Shown one piece after another: positions 52,846 through 61,939 of a DNA stretch of 64,000 bases. The stretch is from CAMLOF01 sp041913045 (GTDB taxonomy: Bacteria; Pseudomonadota; Gammaproteobacteria; Burkholderiales; Burkholderiaceae_C), in NCBI GenBank assembly GCA_041913045.1, contig JAYSGB010000001.1, positions 186,001 through 250,000 on the forward strand, written 5' to 3'. The notes beneath the pieces were generated by a model. That model was given only the letters and a program-made list of their open reading frames with translations, made no database searches and was not told where the DNA came from. Position numbers and translations under genes: made by a program. Within the stretch, counting starts at the first letter, position 1. Each line of letters begins with the position of its first letter.

Positions 52846-53802
52846 TCAAGTTGCGCGGATGGCGTCACCCCTGCCACCCACAAAGGCGATCAGTTGCGCC
52901 GCCGCGGGTGAAAACGGGCGCGCCTTGGACGTGACGACACCGTAGGCGCCAAGTTGCTGGCGCAGTTGGTGTTTCAGGCACACCAACATGCCATGTTGCT
53001 CATAGCGCTCGGCCACCTCGCTCGGGATCACGGCGATCATTTCGGAGTGGGCCAGCAGGTTGGTGGTGGTGAGGATGGACGAGGTCTCGATCAACCCTGG
53101 CGGAGGGCGGCTGCCATGGCTGCGGAACTCCTGTTCCAGCAACTCGCGCATGGGGCTGCCGCGGGGTTGGAGGATCCATTGGAACTTCATCAGGTCGTTC
53201 CACGGCACGCGAACCAGCTTGGCCAGCGGGTGGCTGGGCGAAACCACCAGCGACAGCGCTTCCTTGGCCAGCGGCTCGAAGTGCAGTTCGTCGATCTGTT
53301 CGCCGGGTGCACGGCCGAACACCACGTCCAGGTCACCCCGGCGCAGACCTTCGGCCAGGCGGTCGCTGGTGTCCACCGTGATCTCGATCGTCAGGCGCGG
53401 GTACAGCGCCTTCAAGCGTATGAGTGCCTTGGACAACACCGCCGGCGACGCAGCCATGATGCTGCCGATGCACAGCTTGCCCGCATTGCCTTGTGAGAGT
53501 TCGCCCAGTTCGCGGGTCAGTGCGTCGAAGTGGCCCTGCAGGCCCTGGAAATAGCCCAGCACCACCCTGCCAGCCTCTGTCAGTTCCAGCCCCCGGCCTA
53601 CCCGCTTGAAAAGCGCAGTGCCCAGCGTGTGCTCCAGCTCGTGAAGCATCTTGGTGGCTGCAGGTTGCGTCATGCCCAGTTCCACGGCCGCGGCACGCAG
53701 CGTGCGCAGCCGACCTATGGCCAGCAGCAATGCCACCTGGCGCATGCGCAGGCGGTTGAGCAGTTGGGCGGTGGGCAGAACGCTCATGTATTTGATATCC
53801 AT
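52846..53802 (-). CDS. LysR-type regulator of the Bug/TRAP operon
   Basis: 318 residues from ATG 53802 (ATG 53787 is an alternative). The winged helix is LLAIGRLRTLRAAAVELGMT and QPAATKMLHELEHTLG. The effector domain contains LHFEPLAKEALSLVVSPSHP. The sequence resembles GbpR/galactose-binding-protein-type LysR regulators, which often govern sugar or sugar-acid uptake. It is divergent from the operon beginning at 53906 with a dyad between. Confidence 0.88.
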   Translation of the reverse strand: MDIKYMSVLPTAQLLNRLRMRQVALLLAIGRLRTLRAAAVELGMTQPAATKMLHELEHTLGTALFKRVGRGLELTEAGRVVLGYFQGLQGHFDALTRELGELSQGNAGKLCIGSIMAASPAVLSKALIRLKALYPRLTIEITVDTSDRLAEGLRRGDLDVVFGRAPGEQIDELHFEPLAKEALSLVVSPSHPLAKLVRVPWNDLMKFQWILQPRGSPMRELLEQEFRSHGSRPPPGLIETSSILTTTNLLAHSEMIAVIPSEVAERYEQHGMLVCLKHQLRQQLGAYGVVTSKARPFSPAAAQLIAFVGGRGDAIRAT

Positions 53803-53814
53803 AGGTTATCAATC

Positions 53815-53838
53815 AATGAAAACTTTCTAATTTTCATT
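53815..53838. promoter_or_regulatory. Perfect inverted repeat between the LysR gene and the Bug/TRAP operon
   Basis: AATGAAAA (53815-53822) and TTTTCATT (53831-53838) form a perfect 8-base dyad with an 8-base spacer, in the 103-base gap between divergent genes. Most likely the operator of the LysR protein. Confidence 0.65.
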
Positions 53839-53905
53839 TATCGATGGCGTGCCTATTATCCGTTCACCCTCGCGAGAACAGCGGGGGAAACACAGGAGAC
53901 AGCAC

Positions 53906-54865
53906 GTGAATCGACGCAAACTATTTCTCTCGGCAGGCCTGCTGGCCATCGTTGCTGGCGCCCAGGCGCAAGAGTGGCCGACCCAGCCCGTGAAGCTTCT
54001 GGTGGGTTCGGCCCCGGGTGGGGGTACCGACGCCATGGCGCGCGCTGTGGCAGACCGCCTGGGGCCGCTGCTCAAGCAGACGGTGGTGGTGGAGAACCGG
54101 CCTGGTGCGTCCAATACCCTGGCGGCGGACATCACCGCCAAGTCCAACGACGGGCACACGCTGGTGATGGGGGTGTCCACCGCGCACGCAATCGCGCCGC
54201 ACCTGCTGAAGCTTTCCTACGACAACAACAAAGACCTGGTGCCGGTGGCCTTTGTGGGCGCGGTGCCGAACGTGCTGGTGGTCAACACCGGCCTGGGGGT
54301 GTCCAGCGTGGCCGAACTGGTGAAGATGGCCAAGGGCAAACCGGGTCAGTTGAACTACGCCACCAGCGGCTCAGGCAGCACGCAGCACATCGCCGCCGAG
54401 CTGTTCAAGGATGTGACCGGCACCTTCATCACCCACATTCCCTACCGTGGCAGCAGCCCGGCGCTGATGGACCTGATGGCCGGGCGTGTGCAGCTCAGTT
54501 TCGACACCATGCCTTCGGTCATCGGGCACATCCGCAACGGCAAGATCAAGCCACTGGCGGTGGCTGCCGCCAAGCGCAACCCGCAACTGCCCGACGTGCC
54601 GACCATGGCCGAGGCCGGTGTGAAGGGCGTGGAGATGAGTGCGTGGTATGGCGTCTATGCCCCGGCTGGCACCCCCAAGGCGGTGGTGGATCGCCTGAAC
54701 ACCGAGATCAACAAGGTGATTGCGATGCCCGAGACGCAGACGCGCCTGAGCGCGATCGGCGCCGACCTCACGCCTATGTCGCAGGCGCAGTTCCTGGCGT
54801 TCCACAACGCCGAGAACCAGCGCTATGGCGACCTGATCCGCAAGAAGAACATCAAGCTGGACTGA
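53906..54865 (+). CDS. Bug/TctC family periplasmic substrate-binding protein
   Basis: 319 residues from GTG 53906, eight bases after an AGGAGA site. Signal peptide NRRKLFLSAGLLAIVAGAQA. Bug-family motifs: VKLLVGSAPGGGTDAMAR, VENRPGASNTLAADITAK, GSTQHIAAELFKDVTG, IPYRGSSPALMDLMAGRVQL. Such receptors usually partner TctAB, but here the next two genes are TRAP DctQ and DctM. First gene of the operon. Confidence 0.92.
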   Translation: MNRRKLFLSAGLLAIVAGAQAQEWPTQPVKLLVGSAPGGGTDAMARAVADRLGPLLKQTVVVENRPGASNTLAADITAKSNDGHTLVMGVSTAHAIAPHLLKLSYDNNKDLVPVAFVGAVPNVLVVNTGLGVSSVAELVKMAKGKPGQLNYATSGSGSTQHIAAELFKDVTGTFITHIPYRGSSPALMDLMAGRVQLSFDTMPSVIGHIRNGKIKPLAVAAAKRNPQLPDVPTMAEAGVKGVEMSAWYGVYAPAGTPKAVVDRLNTEINKVIAMPETQTRLSAIGADLTPMSQAQFLAFHNAENQRYGDLIRKKNIKLD

Positions 54866-54878
54866 GCAGGAGCCGTCC

Positions 54879-55382
54879 ATGATTCCTCGTGTCGTGATCC
54901 GCTTGATCGAGTGGCTGCTGATCGCCTTGCTGGGTGTGATGGTGGTGCTCGTGTTTGGCAACGTGGTGCTGCGTTACGGCTTCAACTCCGGCATCGTTTT
55001 TTCGGAGGAGGTGTCGCGCTTCGTCTTCATGTGGCTGACGCTGCTGGGGGCCCTGGTGGCCATGCACGATGGCGCCCACCTGGGCATGAACAGCGTCATC
55101 GCGGCCCTGCCCGTGTGGGGCCAACGCATCGCACGCTTCACCTCGGACGCGCTGATGCTGGGCTGCTGTGCACTGCTGGGCCACGGCACCTGGAAGCAGG
55201 TGGTGCTGGCCATGGACGACCACTCGCCCGTTACCGGTGTGCCCATGGGGCTGGTGTTTTCCGGGTTGCTGGTCACCTCGGTGGGCATTGCGCTGGTCCT
55301 GCTGCATTCCTTGTGGCGCCAGCTCACTGGCCGCATGCCCGTTGCGGAACTCGCGGCCAATCATCAGGCGGAAGTCGAATAA
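54879..55382 (+). CDS. dctQ: TRAP transporter small permease DctQ
   Basis: 167 residues with four membrane helices. FGNVVLRYGFNSGIVFSEEV and SRFVFMWLTLLGALVAMHDG are the DctQ family motifs. It forms the membrane module with DctM downstream. It begins 13 bases after the Bug receptor gene. Confidence 0.92.
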   Translation: MIPRVVIRLIEWLLIALLGVMVVLVFGNVVLRYGFNSGIVFSEEVSRFVFMWLTLLGALVAMHDGAHLGMNSVIAALPVWGQRIARFTSDALMLGCCALLGHGTWKQVVLAMDDHSPVTGVPMGLVFSGLLVTSVGIALVLLHSLWRQLTGRMPVAELAANHQAEVE

Positions 55383-55391
55383 GGACGGGCC

Positions 55392-56672
55392 ATGACCATC
55401 GTTGTTTTCGTGTCTTCTCTGCTTGGCGCCATGGCGCTGGGCATGCCCATCGCATTCGCCCTTGTGGTGTGCGGCGTGGCGCTCATGGTGTACATGGGTA
55501 ATTTCGACACCCAGATCCTTGCGCAGAACCTGCTGGAGGGTGTCAACAACTACCCGTTGATGGCGGTGCCCTTCTTCATGCTGGCGGGCGAGTTGATGAA
55601 CGCTGGCGGCATTTCCCGGCGCATCATCGCCATGGCCGAGGCCGTGGTGGGCCATGTGCGGGGTGGACTGGGCTACGTGGCGATTCTGGCCGCGCTGGTC
55701 ATGGCCAGCATTTCCGGTTCGGCCGTGGCCGACACGGCGGCCCTGGCGGCGGTGCTGATCCCGTTGATGCGCCAGGCGGGCTACAACATCCCCCGTGCAT
55801 CAGGTCTGATCGCGGAAGGCGGCATCATTGCGCCTGTCATTCCGCCGTCCATTCCCTTCGTCATCTTTGGCGTGGCCGCGCAGGTGTCCATCACCAAGCT
55901 GTTCCTTGCCGGTATCGTGCCCGGCATCCTGATGGGCGCGGCCCTCTGGGTGACCTGGTGGCTCTGCGCCCGCAAGGACGCCCCTGCCGTCGAGGGCCGC
56001 CGTTTCGAGTGGGCCCGCCTGCGCCACGCCGTGCGCGACGGTCTGTGGGCCCTGGCGCTGCCAGTGGTCATCATCGGGGGCATGAAGGCGGGCGTTTTCA
56101 CGCCCACCGAGGCCGCCGTGGTGGCCGCCGTGTATTCACTGCTGGTGGGCCTGTTCGTCTACCGCGAACTCAAGCTGCCCGCCCTGCCGGAACTGATGCT
56201 GCAGGCGGCCAAGACCTCCAGCGTGGTGATGTTCTTGGTGGCCACCGCGCTGGTGTCGGCCTGGCTGATCACCATTGCCAACATCCCGGCCGAGGTGACG
56301 GAATTGCTGCGTCCGCTGATGGACAACAAACTCCTGCTCATGCTGGCCATGATGGCCCTGGTGGTGGTGGTCGGAACCGCGCTGGACCTCATGCCCACGG
56401 TGCTGATCCTCACACCGGTGCTGATGCCCATCGTCAAGCAGGCGGGCATCGACCCCATCTACTTTGGCGTGCTGTTCATCATGAACAACGCCATCGGTCT
56501 GTTGACACCCCCTGTGGGCACCGTGCTCAACGTGGTGGCTGGGGTGTCGCGTGAGCCGCTGGGCGCGGTCACTCGGGGTGTCTGGCCCTTCCTGCTGGCG
56601 CAGCTGCTGGTGCTGACGTTGCTCATCCTCTTCCCGTCCATCGTCATGGTGCCGGCTCGCTGGTTCTACTGA
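55392..56672 (+). CDS. dctM: TRAP transporter large permease DctM
   Basis: 426 residues with about twelve helices. YPLMAVPFFMLAGELMNAGG, MASISGSAVADTAALAAVLI, and APVIPPSIPFVIFGVA are conserved DctM motifs. It transports the solute with sodium. Partner of DctQ; the probable receptors are the DctP proteins at 59.9 and 61.9 kb. Confidence 0.94.
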   Translation: MTIVVFVSSLLGAMALGMPIAFALVVCGVALMVYMGNFDTQILAQNLLEGVNNYPLMAVPFFMLAGELMNAGGISRRIIAMAEAVVGHVRGGLGYVAILAALVMASISGSAVADTAALAAVLIPLMRQAGYNIPRASGLIAEGGIIAPVIPPSIPFVIFGVAAQVSITKLFLAGIVPGILMGAALWVTWWLCARKDAPAVEGRRFEWARLRHAVRDGLWALALPVVIIGGMKAGVFTPTEAAVVAAVYSLLVGLFVYRELKLPALPELMLQAAKTSSVVMFLVATALVSAWLITIANIPAEVTELLRPLMDNKLLLMLAMMALVVVVGTALDLMPTVLILTPVLMPIVKQAGIDPIYFGVLFIMNNAIGLLTPPVGTVLNVVAGVSREPLGAVTRGVWPFLLAQLLVLTLLILFPSIVMVPARWFY

Positions 56673-56711
56673 AGCGATGCATTCCACCTACCTTGTCATT
56701 GAGAGCCGTAC

Positions 56712-57746
56712 ATGAGTTCTTCCCACCTTCCTGTTGTTGCCCTCACCCTGGGTGACCCGGCCGGTATCGGCCCTGAACTGATGGCCCGCTTGCTGGGCCA
56801 GACCGATGCCGCACAGCACGCCAACATCGTGCTCGCGGGCGATCCCTGGCTGTGGGAGCAGGGCCAGCAGATCGCCGGTGTGCGGGTGGCCACACACGAG
56901 GTGTCCCGTTTCGATGAAGTCCGGGGCCGGGCTCAACCCCACGTGCCTGCCTGGCTGCCCATGGACACCGTTCGGCCTGAACAGGTGCAACGTTCGGTGG
57001 CGCAGGCCCCTGGAGGGGCCTCGGTCATCCGCGTGCTCAACGCCTGCATGGATGCGGCATTGCGCAAGGACGTTGATGCGATCTGCTTTGCACCGCTCAA
57101 CAAGCACGCGATGAAACTGGGCGGACTGCGGCACGAGGACGAACTGCACCATTTCGCTGAGTACCTTGGTGTCAAGAGCTATTTCTGCGAGTTCAACACC
57201 CTGGGCAACTTGTGGACCTCGCGTGTGTCCTCGCACATCCCGCTCAAGGACGCAGCCAGCCACCTGAGCCAGGCGCGGATCATGGATGCGGCGCGCCTCA
57301 TCCACCGCTCGCTGCAGGCGGCGGGCTTTGCGCAACCTCGTGTGGCCGTTGCCGCCTTCAACCCGCATGGCGGCGACGGGGGCACCTGCGGCCGCGAGGA
57401 AATCGACATCATCGAACCCGCCGTGCGCGCGCTCAATGCAGAGGGTCTGCCCATTGCCGGGCCTTTCCCTGCCGACACCATTTTCCTGAAGGCGCGCGAC
57501 GGCGAGTACGACGCCATCGTCACGCTCTACCACGACCAGGGGCAGATCGCCATCAAGCTGATGGGCTTCAGCAAAGGCGTGACGGTACAGGGCGGCCTGC
57601 CCCTGCCCATCACCACGCCGGCCCACGGCACCGCCTATGACATCGCTGGCCAGGGCCGTGCCGACGTCAACGCCACCTACAACGCCTTGCGCATAGCTGC
57701 CCGCATGGGTGCCAGCGCCCTGTACGCACGTTGGGCGCAGGTCTGA
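56712..57746 (+). CDS. 4-hydroxythreonine-4-phosphate dehydrogenase family protein (PdxA2-like)
   Basis: 344 residues. PdxA-fold motifs: ALTLGDPAGIGPEL at the N-terminus, the three metal-ligand histidines in SSHIPLKD, FNPHGGDGG and PAHGTAYDIAG. The catabolic context and the missing pdxJ/ksgA context suggest a PdxA2-type oxidative decarboxylase acting on a phosphorylated or free four-carbon or sugar acid. No kinase gene of the DtnK type is in the window. Confidence 0.85.
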   Translation: MSSSHLPVVALTLGDPAGIGPELMARLLGQTDAAQHANIVLAGDPWLWEQGQQIAGVRVATHEVSRFDEVRGRAQPHVPAWLPMDTVRPEQVQRSVAQAPGGASVIRVLNACMDAALRKDVDAICFAPLNKHAMKLGGLRHEDELHHFAEYLGVKSYFCEFNTLGNLWTSRVSSHIPLKDAASHLSQARIMDAARLIHRSLQAAGFAQPRVAVAAFNPHGGDGGTCGREEIDIIEPAVRALNAEGLPIAGPFPADTIFLKARDGEYDAIVTLYHDQGQIAIKLMGFSKGVTVQGGLPLPITTPAHGTAYDIAGQGRADVNATYNALRIAARMGASALYARWAQV

Positions 57747-57797
57747 CGCTTCCCGCTTCCCTCACAACACCTTTCGACCCCACCCAAGGATTTCTCC

Positions 57798-58970
57798 ATG
57801 AAGATCACCGCCGTCCGCGCCCGCGTCTATGAATGGAAAGGCCCCACCGTGCCGCCGCAGGGCAACTTCTGCTCCAACGCCATGGACCTGCTTTACTCCA
57901 GGAAGGAGACCATGAGCACCTTCCGCTTCCACTCGTGGACCGTGGTCGAGATCGAGACCGACAACGGCATCGTTGGCCTGGGCAACGTGGCGCTCGCACC
58001 CAAGATCGCCAAGGCCATCATCGACGAGTACCTGGCCCCGCTGGTCATGGGCCAGGACCCGTGGGACTACGAGTACCTGTGGCAGCGCATGTACCGCAGC
58101 ACTCATGCCTGGGGCCGCAAGGGCGTGACCATGGCGGCCATCTCCGCCGTGGACCTGGCCATCTGGGACATCCTGGGCAAGAGCGTGAACAAGCCCGTCT
58201 TCAAGCTGCTGGGCGGCCGCACCAAGGAAAAGATTCCCTGCTACTACAGCAAGCTCTACCGCACCGATCTCAAGGCCATGCAGGAAGAGGCGCAGACCTT
58301 CCTTGACCAGGGCTTCAAGGCCTTCAAGATGCGCTTTGGTTACGGTCCGGCACACCTGCAGGAGGGCGTGAAGGAAAACCTCAAGTCGGTGGAGGCGATC
58401 CGCGAGGTCATCGGCTACGACACCGACCTGATGCTGGAGTGCTACATGGGCTGGAACCTGGAGTATGCCAAGCGCATCCTGCCCAAGTTGGAGAAGTTCG
58501 AGCCGCGCTGGCTGGAGGAGCCGGTGATTGCCGATGACATCGACGGCTACGCCGAGTTGAACCAGCTCACCAGCATCCCCATCTCGGGCGGCGAGCACGA
58601 GTTCAGCCTGTACGGCTTCAAGCAACTGCTCGACAAGAAGGCCGTGAGTGTCGTGCAGTACGACACCAACCGGGTGGGTGGCATCACCGCCGCGCACAAG
58701 ATCAACGCGCTGTGCGAGGCCTACAGCGTGCCGGTGATTCCGCACGCCGGCCAGATGCACAACTACCACCTGACCATGAGCACGCTGGCCTCGCCCATGA
58801 GCGAGTACTTCCCGCAGTTCGATGTGGAGGTGGGCAACGAACTGTTCTATTACATCTTCAAGGGCGAGCCGGTGGCTGACAACGGCTTCCTGGACCTGCG
58901 CGACGACGTGCCCGGTCTGGGCCTGACGCTCAACACCGAGTACCTGGACCAGTTCCAGATCACCGAGTGA
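57798..58970 (+). CDS. Mandelate racemase/muconate lactonizing enzyme family dehydratase (RhmD-like)
   Basis: 390 residues of the enolase superfamily. Metal ligands fit DLMLECYMGW, WLEEPVIADD and SGGEHEFSLY; the catalytic His is in VIPHAGQMHNYH. HNYHLTMST with LTLNTEYLDQF near the end resembles L-rhamnonate dehydratase, so it probably dehydrates an acid sugar to a 2-keto-3-deoxy acid. Exact substrate is unknown. Confidence 0.85.
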   Translation: MKITAVRARVYEWKGPTVPPQGNFCSNAMDLLYSRKETMSTFRFHSWTVVEIETDNGIVGLGNVALAPKIAKAIIDEYLAPLVMGQDPWDYEYLWQRMYRSTHAWGRKGVTMAAISAVDLAIWDILGKSVNKPVFKLLGGRTKEKIPCYYSKLYRTDLKAMQEEAQTFLDQGFKAFKMRFGYGPAHLQEGVKENLKSVEAIREVIGYDTDLMLECYMGWNLEYAKRILPKLEKFEPRWLEEPVIADDIDGYAELNQLTSIPISGGEHEFSLYGFKQLLDKKAVSVVQYDTNRVGGITAAHKINALCEAYSVPVIPHAGQMHNYHLTMSTLASPMSEYFPQFDVEVGNELFYYIFKGEPVADNGFLDLRDDVPGLGLTLNTEYLDQFQITE

Positions 58971-58978
58971 GGTGCTGC

Positions 58979-59908
58979 ATGCCCGGACTTTCCAACCCCC
59001 GTTACCGGGGCATCTTCCCGGTGGTTCCCACCACCTTCTTTGACGACGGCACGCTGGACCTGAGCAGCCAGAAGCGTTGCCTGGACTTCATGATCGACTC
59101 AGGCGTCGATGGTCTGTGCATCCTGGCCAACTTCTCTGAACAGTTCCTGATTGCGGACGAGGAGCGCGAGATCCTCACGCGCACGGCGCTGGAGCACGTC
59201 GCTGGTCGCGTGCCGGTGATCGTGACGACCACGCACACCAGCACCAGGATTTGTGCGGAGCGCAGCCGCCGCGCGCAGGACATGGGCGCGGCCATGGTGA
59301 TGGTGATGCCGCCCTACCACGGTGCCACCTTCCGCTTCGGCGAAGCGCAGATACAGGCCTTTTACCAGGGTGTGTCTGACGCCATCGACATCCCCATCAT
59401 GGTTCAGGACGCGCCCGCCGCCGGCACGCCGCTGCCGCCTGCCTTCCTGGCCCGCATGGCCAGGGAAATCGAGCAGGTCAGCTACTTCAAGATGGAAACC
59501 GCCGGTGCGGCAAACAAGCTGCGCGAACTCATCGCCCTGGGGGGTGAGGCCATCGAAGGCCCATGGGACGGCGAGGAGGCCATCACGCTGCTGGCCGACC
59601 TGGAAGCCGGTGCCACGGGCGCCATGACCGGAGGCGGCTTTGCCGACGGCATCCGCCCCATCATCCAGGCGCACCGCGCGGGCGACAAGGACAGGGCCTT
59701 CGCCGAATACCAGCGCTGGTTGCCACTGATCAACCACGAGAACCGCCAGGCCGGTTTCCTGGCTGCCAAGGCGCTCATGAAGGAAGGCGGCGTGATCGCC
59801 TGCGAGGCGCCACGCGCCCCCTGGCCACCCATGCACCCCGAAGTGCGCCGTCAACTGATCGACATCGCGCGCCGGCTTGACCCGCTGGTGCTGCGCTGGG
59901 GCCGCTGA
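58979..59908 (+). CDS. Dihydrodipicolinate synthase family aldolase/dehydratase
   Basis: 309 residues from ATG 58979 (a GTG at 58967 is in frame). TIM barrel with the Schiff-base lysine in SYFKMETAGA and the tyrosine of the proton relay in PPYHGATF; the pyruvate-binding GGFADG lies near residue 220. Neighbours suggest cleavage or dehydration of a 2-keto-3-deoxy sugar acid, following the RhmD-like dehydratase. Eight bases follow the upstream stop. Confidence 0.87.
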   Translation: MPGLSNPRYRGIFPVVPTTFFDDGTLDLSSQKRCLDFMIDSGVDGLCILANFSEQFLIADEEREILTRTALEHVAGRVPVIVTTTHTSTRICAERSRRAQDMGAAMVMVMPPYHGATFRFGEAQIQAFYQGVSDAIDIPIMVQDAPAAGTPLPPAFLARMAREIEQVSYFKMETAGAANKLRELIALGGEAIEGPWDGEEAITLLADLEAGATGAMTGGGFADGIRPIIQAHRAGDKDRAFAEYQRWLPLINHENRQAGFLAAKALMKEGGVIACEAPRAPWPPMHPEVRRQLIDIARRLDPLVLRWGR

Positions 59909-59939
59909 GGCAAACCTTTTTTTTACACAGGAGACAACC

Positions 59940-60932
59940 ATGAAACTGCGTCAATTCATTCAACTTCCCATCTTGTGCGCCGGCCTGGCCGCTGCCATGG
60001 CCCTGCCCTTGTCGGCCCAGGCGCAGACCAAGCTGCGCTTCGCCCACGCTGGCCCGGACACATCCTCTCAACATCTGGCCGCCCTGGAGTTCGCCAAGAT
60101 GGTCAAGGAGCGCAGCCAGGGCAAGCTGGAGGTGCAGGTGTTCCCGGCCAGTCAACTCGGCAACGACGCCACCGTCATCGGTGGTGTGCGGGGCGGCAGC
60201 ATCGACATGATGATGGCTGGCAGCGGCAACTTTGCAGGATTGAACTCGCGCTTCGAGGTGCTGGACATTCCCTTCCTGTTCCGTGACCGGGAACACGCCT
60301 ACAAGGCCGTGGACCAGCAGGTGGGCCAGGATCTGATGAAGGCGCTGGAGGGCAGCGGGCTCAAGCAACTGGCCTTCTGGGAGGTGGGTTTCCGCTCCAT
60401 CACCACCAAGAACCGCGCGGTGCGCACGCCTGCCGACGTCAAGGGCCTCAAGATCCGCACCCAGCCCAACCCCGTTCACGTGCAGGCCTGGAAGCTGCTG
60501 GGCACCAATCCTGTTCCCATGCCGCTGAGCGAGCTCTACAGTGCGTTGGAGTCGGGCGCAGTGGATGCTCAGGAACACCCGATCGAGATCACCTACTCCG
60601 CCAAGTTCTACGAGGTGCAGAAGCACCTGACCTTGACCCGGCACGCCTTCACCGCCATGCCGGTGGTCCTCAACAAGGCCAAGTTCGACGCTCTTGCCCC
60701 CGACTTGCAGAAGGTGCTGCTGGACGCCGCGCAGGAGGCCAAGCAGTTCCAGCGCCAGCTTAACCAGAAGAACGAGGCCCAGATCATTGCCGAGCTGCGC
60801 AAGCAGGGCATGAACGTGGTTGAGAACTTCGACCCGGCGGCTTTCAAGGCCCAGATCGGTGACGAACTGCGCAAGGCCTATGTGGCAAAGAACGGCCCGG
60901 AACTGCTGGCCGCGGTGGATGCCATCAAGTAA
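59940..60932 (+). CDS. TRAP transporter substrate-binding protein (DctP), copy 1
   Basis: 330 residues from ATG 59940 (AGGAGACAACC upstream). Signal peptide LPILCAGLAAAMALPLSAQA. DctP motifs: VFPASQLGNDATVIGGVRGG, KIRTQPNPVHVQAWKLLG with the carboxylate arginine, and PMPLSELYSALESGAVDAQE. It shares the operon with DctQM, which is the likely membrane partner. The downstream copy at 61940 is a paralogue. Confidence 0.93.
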   Translation: MKLRQFIQLPILCAGLAAAMALPLSAQAQTKLRFAHAGPDTSSQHLAALEFAKMVKERSQGKLEVQVFPASQLGNDATVIGGVRGGSIDMMMAGSGNFAGLNSRFEVLDIPFLFRDREHAYKAVDQQVGQDLMKALEGSGLKQLAFWEVGFRSITTKNRAVRTPADVKGLKIRTQPNPVHVQAWKLLGTNPVPMPLSELYSALESGAVDAQEHPIEITYSAKFYEVQKHLTLTRHAFTAMPVVLNKAKFDALAPDLQKVLLDAAQEAKQFQRQLNQKNEAQIIAELRKQGMNVVENFDPAAFKAQIGDELRKAYVAKNGPELLAAVDAIK

Positions 60933-60962
60933 CGCCCAACGCACGGCCCCGAGGACACGAGC

Positions 60963-61907
60963 ATGAGCAAGAAAGAAACCCTGCTGCTGGTGCAGAAGTG
61001 CGCGCACACCTTCAGCTTCTACGACCTGGCCTCGGGCCAGGCCGAAAAGCACATCGTGCTGCCCAACTTTCCGCACGAGTTCACGGTCGATCCGGTGCGC
61101 ACGATGGCCTACGTGGGCCACTACGGCATCGAGACGGCCGGCCACCTGGGCGACGCCGGGGGACACTCCGTCTTCGTCATCGATCTGCAGCGGCGTGAGC
61201 ACGTGCACACGCTCAACCTGTGGCCCTACCACCGTCCTCACGGCCTCACGGTGGACGCCCGGGGGCGCTTGTACGTCATGTCCGAAGGGCACAACGTGCT
61301 GCTGCGCTTCTCCGATCCGGTGAACCGCCACGTGCCCGACCTGGCCGTGCCCTCGGGCGGTTACAAGACCCACCTGTTCGCGCTGACACGTGACGCCGAA
61401 ACCGCCTACGCGCTCAACCTGCTGTCCAACACCGTCACCAAGATCCGGCCCAACGACCCCACCTTCACGCCCGTGGCCATGGTGCCGGGGCCGGTGCCTG
61501 AAGGCAACGTGTTGTCGGCTGACGAGTCGCTGCTTTACGTAGCCAACCGGGGCGATGACACCCTGGTCGCCGTGGACACGGCCAGCATGACTGTGGTGGC
61601 TCGTGGCAAGACGCGGCGCGACCCCAACCGGGTTTACCGCTTCCAGGCGGCAGACGGACAGGACCGGTTGATCACCACCAACTCAGGTGAACACTCGCTG
61701 TCCGTGTTCGACACAGGGCTGCGAGAGCTTTTCTGCCTGCCGTTGCCAAGCAACCCGCTGGCGCTGTCACTTCACCCTGACGAGCGTGCTGCCTTCATTT
61801 CATTCCAGGACGAAACAGTGCGCCGCCTGAACCTGGACACATTCGAGTTCAGCCAGACCCTCAAAACGCTGCGCGAACCCGACTCGTCCTACGTCTGGCG
61901 GCATTGA
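60963..61907 (+). CDS. YncE-like beta-propeller protein
   Basis: 314 residues without a signal peptide. Repeated blade-like segments, each with a V/A-Y-V or L-Y-V strand (MAYVGHYGIETA, RLYVMSEGHN, SLLYVANRGDDTLVAVD, RAAFISFQDETVRRLNLD) indicate a six- or seven-bladed propeller of the YncE/lactonase-like kind. It may be a sugar lactonase or a sensor; I cannot choose. It lies between the two DctP genes. Confidence 0.75.
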   Translation: MSKKETLLLVQKCAHTFSFYDLASGQAEKHIVLPNFPHEFTVDPVRTMAYVGHYGIETAGHLGDAGGHSVFVIDLQRREHVHTLNLWPYHRPHGLTVDARGRLYVMSEGHNVLLRFSDPVNRHVPDLAVPSGGYKTHLFALTRDAETAYALNLLSNTVTKIRPNDPTFTPVAMVPGPVPEGNVLSADESLLYVANRGDDTLVAVDTASMTVVARGKTRRDPNRVYRFQAADGQDRLITTNSGEHSLSVFDTGLRELFCLPLPSNPLALSLHPDERAAFISFQDETVRRLNLDTFEFSQTLKTLREPDSSYVWRH

Positions 61908-61939
61908 GCCTCCCAAAGCCCTCTTTACAGGAGACACGA

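Noticed and set aside
59775..61373. Long open frame (532 codons) on the minus strand
   Set aside because: It is antisense to the DapA-like and DctP genes, with low-complexity His/Gln/Val composition typical of GC-rich shadow frames.
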